A stretch of DNA of 7,131 nt from the NCBI GenBank assembly GCA_013329575.1, contig DUJX01000144.1, forward strand, positions 1-7,131. The letters are read 5' to 3'. Below are positions 1 through 5,989 of this stretch, in pieces. The notes under the pieces are model-generated. The model ran no database searches and was not told the origin of the DNA. It was given only the letters and a program-made list of their open reading frames with translations. Source of the DNA: Halobacteria archaeon. GTDB lineage: Archaea; Halobacteriota; Methanoliparia; Methanoliparales; Methanoliparaceae. Position numbers and translations under genes: made by a program. The stretch's first letter is position 1; every line of letters begins with the position of its first letter.

Positions 1-70
1 GGTCCGGTTTCTGAGAACCAAACACAATCTGCTCATCTTTGTATGCAGGACTAAGACCAAAATCATTCAT
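1..70 (-). CDS. 5' end of a divergent minus-strand gene, possibly dual-specificity/tyrosine phosphatase-like (partial)
   Basis: An ATG on the minus strand at 70 opens a frame that stays open to the left edge, giving 23 codons that begin MNDFGLSPAYKDEQ and continue IVFGSQKPD. The coding case rests on a well-placed archaeal promoter just upstream (BRE-like GTAAAT then TTATAT, with 25 nt between TATA and ATG), which suits a leaderless or nearly leaderless mRNA. From memory, the pattern of a short N-terminus, then Pro-Ala, an acidic residue and VFG-x-x-x-P resembles the start of archaeal dual-specificity/protein-tyrosine phosphatase-family proteins. The catalytic CX5R loop would lie outside the window, so this function is only a guess. 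The gene is transcribed away from carA. Confidence is moderate that it is a gene and low on its role. Confidence 0.5.
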   Translation of the reverse strand, partial: MNDFGLSPAYKDEQIVFGSQKPD

Positions 71-95
71 AAATCTATCCTATAATACCAAGATC

Positions 96-108
96 ATATA
101 ACATTTAC
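96..108 (-). promoter_or_regulatory. Archaeal BRE/TATA promoter of the divergent minus-strand gene
   Basis: Read on the minus strand, this holds GTAAAT (103-108), which fits the archaeal BRE pattern RNWAAW, followed one base later by TTATAT (96-101). The TATA element ends 25 nt before the minus-strand ATG at 70, so the predicted transcription start falls at or very near the start codon. No strong Shine-Dalgarno sequence precedes the ATG, which agrees with leaderless initiation. Confidence 0.5.
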
Positions 109-313
109 GAAGAGATAACAGATAAGATCAGCGATAAAATTGATAAACAACGATTTAAGTATTACGAACCGGATATTTGTAAGCCTTAAATCATTGATTC
201 GAAACATTCGTAGATGGATGAAGGGAAAGAGACTGATGTGATACCGGATGGATAAAACAGATTTTATATGCCTTGGTCTGTATCAGAATAATTTTTTACA
301 CTCCGATACGATA

Positions 314-331
314 TTATAAATCTTATAAATC
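314..331. repeat. Perfect tandem 9-bp repeat, TTATAAATC twice
   Basis: TTATAAATC at 314-322 is followed directly by an identical TTATAAATC at 323-331. Each unit contains TATAAAT, so the pair could be two overlapping TATA-type elements or a two-site operator. The second unit runs into an 8-bp perfect palindrome ATCCGGAT at 329-336. The repeat lies about 130 bp upstream of the carA start. The sequence is certain; any function is inference. Confidence 0.55.
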
Positions 332-426
332 CGGATATATTATTAACATGCAAAAACTATTTAAGCTATAACTTTATTGAAAATCACTAAACTTTACAAA
401 GGTTTGAAATAAGGTTGAATATAATT

Positions 427-434
427 TTTAAATA
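427..434 (+). promoter_or_regulatory. Candidate TATA box of the carAB operon
   Basis: TTTAAATA matches the archaeal TATA consensus exactly. Its centre is about 30 nt upstream of the carA start codon, which predicts transcription starting around 455-458 and an almost leaderless mRNA. That would leave out the good Shine-Dalgarno sequence at 447-454. Either this box is not the main one, with an upstream TATA-like element (367-372 or 314-331) making the leadered transcript, or both are used. No clear BRE precedes it. Confidence 0.45.
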
Positions 435-446
435 CTAAATTCTTTG

Positions 447-454
447 AAGGAGAG
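447..454 (+). promoter_or_regulatory. Shine-Dalgarno sequence that fixes the carA TTG start
   Basis: AAGGAGAG lies 6 nt before TTG at 461 and contains the GGAG core complementary to the 3' end of archaeal 16S rRNA. An in-frame stop (TAA at 422-424) limits the start to after 424, and no in-frame ATG or GTG lies between, so TTG at 461 is the supported start. The ATG at 465 is out of frame. Confidence 0.7.
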
Positions 455-460
455 AATATC

Positions 461-1549
461 TTGAATGCAATCTTGGCGATAGAGGACGGCACGATTTATA
501 ATGGTAAAGGGATCGGTAATGATAGATTAGTGACAGGCGAGATTGTTTTTACGACATCCATGACAGGTTACGAAGAGTCTTTGACAGACCCTTCATTTAA
601 AGGACAGATCTTACTTTTTACATATCCTTTGATAGGAAATTACGGTATTAATAAGGATAGATTCCAATCAGACCATATCCATGCAGAAGGAGTGGTAGTT
701 AGAGAGTTCTGCGATACCCCTTCACATTATATGTCCGAATCATCTATAGAAGAGTTGATAAGATCGGAAGACACGTTAGGAATATCTGGGATAGACACGC
801 GAGATATTACTATAAAGATTAGAAATAAAGGAGCGATGAGGGCTGGTCTTGCGATTGGTGATTACAACGAGGACGAGGTACTGAATGCTGCAAAATCTGC
901 ACCTTTTATAAGCGATCTCGACCTGATCGGGCAGGTTTCATGCAATACCAAATATAGGATACAAAGGAGAGGTAAGAAGATAGCCGTATTAGATCTCGGT
1001 ATTAAGAAGAGTATAGTAAAAAGTCTGGCAGATCATGGATTCGATCTTTATATTTATCCGTACAATACGACCGGAAAAGAGATTGAAGAATGCGAACCGG
1101 ACGCTATCTTCTTTTCTAACGGACCGGGTGATCCAAAAAAAGCAAAAAATGCAATAGATATTGCCAAATATTTTTTGGGTGTTAAACCGCTTATAGGGAT
1201 TTGTTTAGGCCATCAGATCGTATGTTTGGGAGCAGGAGGCGATACATATAAACTCAAGTTTGGACATCGGGGAGAAAACCATCCTGTCAAAAATATTAAG
1301 ACCGATAAAGTATTTATTACATCACAAAACCACGGGTTTGCGGTAGATGCCGGTTCTTTCGATAAAGATAGCAAGATAGAGGTATCAGAGATCAACGTGA
1401 ATGATAAGACAGTAGAAGGAGTACGTAGCGATTATTTCAATATTCTAACCGTTCAATACCATCCGGAAGCATTTCCTGGACCGAGAGACAGTGAAAAAAG
1501 ATTTTTTGATGATTTAAAAAAGATAATAGACCGAGAGGAATTGGAATAA
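461..1549 (+). CDS. carA: Carbamoyl-phosphate synthase small (glutamine amidotransferase) subunit
   Basis: CarA hydrolyses glutamine and channels ammonia to CarB, which makes carbamoyl phosphate for pyrimidine and arginine synthesis in the cytoplasm. The 362-residue product has the family's usual length and two domains. The N-terminal CarA-specific domain spans about residues 1-165 (TGYEESLTDPSFKGQI at 35-50, SGIDTRDIT at 109-117). The class I amidotransferase domain starts near 172, with SNGPGDP at 219-225, the nucleophile elbow GICLGHQ at 246-252 (Cys248), GHRGENHPV at 268-276, QNHGF at 289-293, and the remaining triad residues in QYHPEA (His334, Glu336). All catalytic residues are present. 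It starts at TTG with a good Shine-Dalgarno sequence and ends 2 bp before carB, so the two are surely cotranscribed and probably translationally coupled. Identification is secure. Confidence 0.97.
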   Translation: MNAILAIEDGTIYNGKGIGNDRLVTGEIVFTTSMTGYEESLTDPSFKGQILLFTYPLIGNYGINKDRFQSDHIHAEGVVVREFCDTPSHYMSESSIEELIRSEDTLGISGIDTRDITIKIRNKGAMRAGLAIGDYNEDEVLNAAKSAPFISDLDLIGQVSCNTKYRIQRRGKKIAVLDLGIKKSIVKSLADHGFDLYIYPYNTTGKEIEECEPDAIFFSNGPGDPKKAKNAIDIAKYFLGVKPLIGICLGHQIVCLGAGGDTYKLKFGHRGENHPVKNIKTDKVFITSQNHGFAVDAGSFDKDSKIEVSEINVNDKTVEGVRSDYFNILTVQYHPEAFPGPRDSEKRFFDDLKKIIDREELE

Positions 1550-1551
1550 AT

Positions 1552-4500
1552 ATGCCTAAACGAAGCGATATAAGAAAAGTCTTGTTAATAGGATCTGGAC
1601 CTATACAGATAGGACAGGCAGCAGAATTTGATTATTCTGGATCACAAGCATGTAAAACATTAAAAGAGGAAGGAATAAGCGTTGTTTTGATCAATTCTAA
1701 CCCAGCAACAATAATGACCGATCCAGAGATGGCAGATAAGATATACATCGAACCTATAGACGTAGATATTATCTCGAAGATCATCGAGAAAGAGAGACCC
1801 GATGGATTAGTCGCTGGTTTTGGAGGACAGACTGCCCTAAACATTTCCACCGAACTTAAGGAGTGTGGAATAATCGATAAATATGGGGTTAAATTTTTAG
1901 GAACATCTTTTGAATCTATTTTAAACGCAGAAGATCGAAACAGGTTTAAAGATCTTATGGTTAAGATAAATGAACCTGTTCCCATGAGTAAAGCCGTAAG
2001 TTCTATCGAAGAGGCAGTAGCAGTATCTGAATCTCTCGGTTTTCCATTAATTATAAGACCTGCATATACGTTGGGCGGAACGGGAGGCGGTATTGCTAAT
2101 AATTTAAAAGAATTAAAAGAGATCGTGAGAGGCGGATTGAACAAGTCGAGGATACACCAAGTACTCTTAGAAGAGAGTATCGGTGGCTGGAAGGAGATCG
2201 AGTATGAGGTTATACGAGATGCGAAAGATACGTGTATCATCGTCTGTAATATGGAGAACATAGACCCGATGGGGATACATACAGGCGAATCGATCGTAGT
2301 AGCACCGTCTCAAACGTTAACAGATGCGGAGCATCAGATGCTACGGACAGCATCTTTAAAGATAATAAGAGCGTTAGGAGTTGAAGGCGGAAGTAATATT
2401 CAGTTTGCCCTGAAAAACGGTGAATATAGAGTAATTGAAGTAAATCCTCGTGTATCTAGGTCATCTGCTCTCGCATCCAAGGCAACAGGCTATCCGATCG
2501 CTCGAGTCGCTACAAAAATTGCGATAGGATTAAATCTCGACGAGATTCAGAACGATGTTACTAAGACAACGTTTGCATCTTTCGAACCTGTGGTGGATTA
2601 CGTCGTTGTAAAGATACCGAGATGGCCGTTTGATAAATTTCCTCAAGCGGATAGACGATTAACGACACATATGAAGAGTACCGGAGAGACGATGGCGATA
2701 GGACGAACTTTCGAAGAGGCGTTAATGAAAGCATTGCGGTCTTTGGATATCTATGAGGATTTATTGACAGAATACAGCAAAGATGATGCAGAAAGACATA
2801 TACGGCAGCCAACAAACGAGCGTATCTTTGCAATATACAATTCGCTAAAGAGAGGATACTTTGACATAGATGAGATAGTCGATATGACAAATATCGATCC
2901 GTTCTTCATTAAAAAGATTAAAAAGATCGTGATGATGGAAGAAGATCTTAAAAAAGACCTTACGACGAATTATGTCCGGGCAAAAAAGATGGGGTTTACC
3001 GATGAGCTGATAGCAAGGATTACCGGTAAAAAAATAGACGATATTTACAAATTAAGAAGAGAGAGTGGTATCAATGTCACCTATAAGATGGTCGATACGT
3101 GCTCGGCAGAATTTGAGGCAAAAACGCCGTATTATTATTCTACTTATGAAAAAAGTTGCGAATTAGACCCATCAGACAAAAAAAAGGTTTTAATAATTGG
3201 ATCCGGGCCTATAAGAATAGGACAGGGGATAGAGTTTGATTATTGTACCGTTCATGCAGTAATGGCATTAAAGGATGAGAATATCGAGACGCATATTATA
3301 AATAATAATCCAGAGACGGTTTCTACAGATTATGATACATCGGATAAACTGTTTTTCGATCCGATAACAGTAGAAGATGTCATAAATATCATCGAGAAAG
3401 AGAGATACTATGGCGTGATGGTACAGTTTGGCGGACAGACGTCTGTCAATCTTGCAATGTCTTTAAAAGAAGAGATTGAGAAGAGAGGGTTGAATACCAA
3501 GATATTAGGAACCTCGCCTGAAGATATAAACATTGCAGAAGATAGAGACCTATTCAGTGTATTTTTGAAGAGATTGAATATTACGCAGCCAAAAAACGGA
3601 ATTGCACGATCATTTGATGATGCAAAAAAAGTTGCGAAAGAGATAGGATATCCGGTTCTCGTTAGACCGTCTTATGTCCTCGGTGGAAGGGCTATGGAGA
3701 TAGTCTACGACGAGGGAGAACTCGAGCGGTATATGAGAGAAGCAGTAAAGGTAACACGAGAACATCCTGTATTAATAGATAAATTCTTGGAGAATGCGAT
3801 AGAGATCGATGTTGATCTAGTCTCAGACGGATCGGATGTCTTGATTGGCGCCATAATGGAGCATATAGAGGAGGCAGGAATTCATTCTGGAGATTCTGCA
3901 TGTGTAATACCACCACAATCACTTACAAAAAGAGAGATTGATGAGATAAAAAGGATCTCGAGCGAGATTGCATTGAATTTAAAGACCATAGGTTTGTTAA
4001 ACATTCAGATGGCAATAAAAGACGGCGAGATTTATGTTTTAGAAGCAAATCCGAGATCCAGTAGGACTATACCCTACGTTAGCAAGGCAACGGGTATCCC
4101 TTTGGCAAAAATTGCGGCAAAGTGTATGATCGGTCGTAGTCTGAGAGAGATGGGATATCTCGATGATAGAGAGATAAAGAGGCATGTTGCAGTCAAAGAG
4201 GTAGTCTTGCCTTTTGACATGCTCGACGGGGTAGATCCAGTATTAAGCCCGGAGATGAAGAGCACGGGAGAAGTGATGGGGATCGATTATAAGTTTGGTA
4301 TTGCATTCTTCAAGGCAGAACTGGCTGCAAATAACGAGTTACCATTAAATGGTACTGTTTTTATATCCGTTGGCGATGAGTTTAAACCAAAGATAGTAAA
4401 TTTAAGCAAGAGACTAAAAGATTATGGATTTTCGATCATAACGACGAGAGGAACCGGAAAATACTTATCAGATCACGGCGTAGAGACAAATATTGTTAAA

Positions 4501-4749
4501 AAAGTAAATGAGGGTAGCCCTAATATATTGGATATAATAGAAAAAAGGGATGTATCGCTTATAATCAACATCTTATCATCCAAAAGATCTCGAAAAGATG
4601 ACTACTCTATTAGAAAGGCTGCTATTGGTTCCAAAATACCATATATAACGACATTACAGGCGGCAAAAGCAGCGGTGGATGCAATAGAGATACTGAAATA
4701 TGACAAAATGGCTATAAAATCTTTAAAAGAGTACATCTCTGAGTTTTAA
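1552..4749 (+). CDS. carB: Carbamoyl-phosphate synthase large subunit
   Basis: CarB makes carbamoyl phosphate from bicarbonate, ammonia delivered by CarA, and two ATP. The 1065 residues show the classic internal duplication. The carboxyphosphate half has IGSGPIQIGQAAEFDYSG at 13-30, GFGGQTALN at 89-97, RPAYTLGGTGGG at 169-180 and EVNPRVSRSSALASKATG at 296-313. An oligomerisation segment spans about 400-545. The carbamoyl-phosphate half repeats these motifs: GSGPIRIGQGIEFDY at 550-564, QFGGQTSVNLA at 625-635, RPSYVLGGRAM at 705-715, EANPRSSRTIPYVSKATG at 831-848. A C-terminal MGS-like allosteric domain covers about 930-1065. The gene is one intact reading frame, unlike the split carB of some methanogens. 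The ATG at 1552 gives the family-typical start MPKRSDI; a weak Shine-Dalgarno AGAGGA lies at 1534-1539 inside the carA end. Identification is secure. Confidence 0.98.
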   Translation: MPKRSDIRKVLLIGSGPIQIGQAAEFDYSGSQACKTLKEEGISVVLINSNPATIMTDPEMADKIYIEPIDVDIISKIIEKERPDGLVAGFGGQTALNISTELKECGIIDKYGVKFLGTSFESILNAEDRNRFKDLMVKINEPVPMSKAVSSIEEAVAVSESLGFPLIIRPAYTLGGTGGGIANNLKELKEIVRGGLNKSRIHQVLLEESIGGWKEIEYEVIRDAKDTCIIVCNMENIDPMGIHTGESIVVAPSQTLTDAEHQMLRTASLKIIRALGVEGGSNIQFALKNGEYRVIEVNPRVSRSSALASKATGYPIARVATKIAIGLNLDEIQNDVTKTTFASFEPVVDYVVVKIPRWPFDKFPQADRRLTTHMKSTGETMAIGRTFEEALMKALRSLDIYEDLLTEYSKDDAERHIRQPTNERIFAIYNSLKRGYFDIDEIVDMTNIDPFFIKKIKKIVMMEEDLKKDLTTNYVRAKKMGFTDELIARITGKKIDDIYKLRRESGINVTYKMVDTCSAEFEAKTPYYYSTYEKSCELDPSDKKKVLIIGSGPIRIGQGIEFDYCTVHAVMALKDENIETHIINNNPETVSTDYDTSDKLFFDPITVEDVINIIEKERYYGVMVQFGGQTSVNLAMSLKEEIEKRGLNTKILGTSPEDINIAEDRDLFSVFLKRLNITQPKNGIARSFDDAKKVAKEIGYPVLVRPSYVLGGRAMEIVYDEGELERYMREAVKVTREHPVLIDKFLENAIEIDVDLVSDGSDVLIGAIMEHIEEAGIHSGDSACVIPPQSLTKREIDEIKRISSEIALNLKTIGLLNIQMAIKDGEIYVLEANPRSSRTIPYVSKATGIPLAKIAAKCMIGRSLREMGYLDDREIKRHVAVKEVVLPFDMLDGVDPVLSPEMKSTGEVMGIDYKFGIAFFKAELAANNELPLNGTVFISVGDEFKPKIVNLSKRLKDYGFSIITTRGTGKYLSDHGVETNIVKKVNEGSPNILDIIEKRDVSLIINILSSKRSRKDDYSIRKAAIGSKIPYITTLQAAKAAVDAIEILKYDKMAIKSLKEYISEF

Positions 4750-4765
4750 TCAAAAGGTATTTATT

Positions 4766-4773
4766 TTTATATA
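4766..4773 (+). promoter_or_regulatory. Candidate TATA box for the GTPase gene
   Basis: TTTATATA matches the archaeal TATA consensus exactly and sits in the 42-bp gap after carB, ending 18 nt before the ATG at 4792. No Shine-Dalgarno sequence precedes that ATG, which suits a leaderless transcript starting at or near the ATG, although the spacing is on the short side. No clear BRE is visible. The neighbouring T runs could also act as an archaeal terminator for carAB. Confidence 0.45.
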
Positions 4774-4783
4774 GAATCTATAT
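4769..4783. repeat. Inverted repeat ATATAG-AAT-CTATAT overlapping the GTPase promoter
   Basis: Two perfect 6-bp arms (4769-4774 and 4778-4783) flank AAT. The repeat overlaps the last five bases of the TATA box and lies 8 bp before the GTPase start. It is followed by TTTTATTTT, so as RNA it would be a weak AU-rich hairpin before a U-rich stretch, suggesting a terminator for carAB; as DNA it could be an operator blocking the promoter. In such AT-rich sequence it could also be chance. Confidence 0.4.
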
Positions 4784-4791
4784 TTTATTTT

Positions 4792-5970
4792 ATGATCAAG
4801 ATAGGTATTGCAGGCAAACCGAATAGTGGAAAATCGACTTTTTTTAAATCGGCTACGCTCGCTGATGTAGAGATAGCTAATTATCCGTTCACGACGATAG
4901 ATGCAAACCAAGGTATCGCATTTGCCAGAAGCGTCTGTCCATGTAACGAGTTGGATGTGCATTGTGGGCATTGTAAAGATGGAATTAGGTTTACTCCGAT
5001 AGAGATGATCGATGTTGCAGGATTAGTACCGGATGCACACTTAGGAAAAGGATTGGGCAACGAATTTTTAGATAATCTTAGACAGGCTGATGCGATCATC
5101 GATGTGATAGATGCGTCTGGATCAACGGATGAGAATGGGAATATTGTTGAGGTTGGCCGATATGATCCGTTAAAAGAGGTTGATTTTATAGAAAAAGAGC
5201 TTTCTATGTGGTTATATAATGTAATACACAGAGACTGGAATAAGATTAGCCGAAAAATGAGACAGGATGGGTTGAACATTTTTTTTGATAAATTGGCAGG
5301 ACTCAATATAAATAGACAGGATGCAATTTATCTAATAAATAAGATAGATTTACCGGATGAGGTTTATAGATGGAGCGACGAAGAACTCATGCTCTTCTCT
5401 AATCATCTCATAAAAAAGAGCAAACCTATCTTGATAGTGGCAAACAAAGTTGATATAGCACCTGAAGAGAATATTGCAAGATTACAAAAACTTAATGAGA
5501 AAGGATACAAGGTCATATTAACAACGGCAGATGGAGAATTGGCATTGAGATTTGCAGAAAAGAGGGGCATAATTAAATATATCCCAGGCGATAAAGATTT
5601 TGATATAATAAATGTTGAAGGATTAAATAAAAAACAATTAGATGCTTTATATTTCATAAAAGGTATAATGAAAAAGATCGGAGGAACTGGAGTACAAGAG
5701 GCAATCAACACGGCAGTATTTGATATCCTCAATATGGTCGTGGTCTACCCTGTAGAGAACGAGAAAAAATGGACCGATAAGAATGGAAATATTCTTCCGG
5801 ATTCTTTTTTATTAAAGAGAGGATCTACTCCACGAGATCTGGCATATCAGGTACATAGCGAGATTGGAGATAGCTTTCTTTTTGCAATAGATTCCAGAAG
5901 AAATATGCGGGTCGGAGAAAATTATGAATTGAAAGATAACGATGTTATAAAGATTGTATCGACAAAATAA
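4792..5970 (+). CDS. OBG/DRG-related GTPase with C-terminal TGS domain (archaeal MJ1332-like, YchF/OLA1 relative)
   Basis: This is a translation-factor-class P-loop GTPase of unknown exact role; relatives bind ribosomes or act in translation and stress. The 392 residues carry G1 GKPNSGKST at 8-16, the switch I signature YPFTTI at 31-36, G3 DVAGL at 74-78 followed by the Obg-type GKGLGNEFLDNLRQAD stretch at 85-100, G4 NKVD at 218-221, a likely G5 TADGE at 245-249, and a TGS domain over about 315-392, the usual RNA/ribosome-contacting module. A second NKID at 183-186 appears coincidental, because family members place G4 after a KP-(I/V/A)-rich strand. Four cysteines (49, 51, 58, 61) sit between switch I and G3. 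No Shine-Dalgarno precedes the ATG, in keeping with leaderless expression from the TATA box at 4766. Family placement is strong; the cellular function is inferred. Confidence 0.93.
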   Translation: MIKIGIAGKPNSGKSTFFKSATLADVEIANYPFTTIDANQGIAFARSVCPCNELDVHCGHCKDGIRFTPIEMIDVAGLVPDAHLGKGLGNEFLDNLRQADAIIDVIDASGSTDENGNIVEVGRYDPLKEVDFIEKELSMWLYNVIHRDWNKISRKMRQDGLNIFFDKLAGLNINRQDAIYLINKIDLPDEVYRWSDEELMLFSNHLIKKSKPILIVANKVDIAPEENIARLQKLNEKGYKVILTTADGELALRFAEKRGIIKYIPGDKDFDIINVEGLNKKQLDALYFIKGIMKKIGGTGVQEAINTAVFDILNMVVVYPVENEKKWTDKNGNILPDSFLLKRGSTPRDLAYQVHSEIGDSFLFAIDSRRNMRVGENYELKDNDVIKIVSTK

Positions 5971-5975
5971 AATAT

Positions 5976-5980
5976 GGTGG
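5976..5980 (+). promoter_or_regulatory. Ribosome binding site of coaBC
   Basis: GGTGG lies 9 nt before the ATG at 5990; its GGTG matches part of the archaeal Shine-Dalgarno complement (GGAGGTGAT). Two nearer ATGs (5974 and 5982) each reach a stop after three codons, so 5990 is the usable start. No TATA box lies in the 19-bp gap, which supports cotranscription with the GTPase. Confidence 0.5.
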
Positions 5981-5989
5981 AATGAGAGA

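Larger units (their letters stand above)
71..460. other. Noncoding divergent intergenic region upstream of carA
   Basis: No credible coding sequence is seen here on either strand; the longest plus-strand ATG frame I checked (214-255) is only 13 codons. The region is very AT-rich and holds several TATA-like elements: TTTTATAT near 262-269, two TATAAAT copies within 314-331, TATAAC at 367-372 and TTTAAATA at 427-434. The hexamer CCGGAT occurs three times (169-174, 244-249, 331-336), and GATAA occurs four times between 114 and 146. I see no tRNA, no clear C/D-box RNA and no strong hairpin. The length is generous for an archaeal promoter region, so a 5' leader or regulator sites for the car operon are possible but unproven. 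Confidence 0.6.

Noticed and set aside
4..460. Possible C/D-box guide RNA around 216-240 (GGATGA followed by CTGA)
   Set aside because: The box C match is imperfect, no convincing terminal box D follows at the right spacing, and no flanking complementary stem is seen.
1632..2261. A 209-codon minus-strand open frame opposite the carB N-terminal half
   Set aside because: It lies fully antisense to a secure carB, its peptide has low-complexity Ser/Ile/Pro-rich composition typical of antisense translation, and no promoter or ribosome binding site was seen.
4750..4971. A 73-codon minus-strand frame covering the carB-GTPase gap
   Set aside because: Most of it is antisense to the GTPase start and it ends in the AT-rich spacer; no family resemblance.
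4881..5306. A 141-codon minus-strand open frame opposite the GTPase
   Set aside because: It is antisense to a well-supported gene and shows no recognisable domain; its residues follow from the codon pattern of the GTPase strand.
5338..5349. A second G4-like NKID motif in the GTPase (residues 183-186) suggesting a duplicated G domain
   Set aside because: No second P-loop or G3 motif accompanies it, and the surrounding LPDEVYRWSDEEL stretch matches the family region before the true G4 at 218-221.
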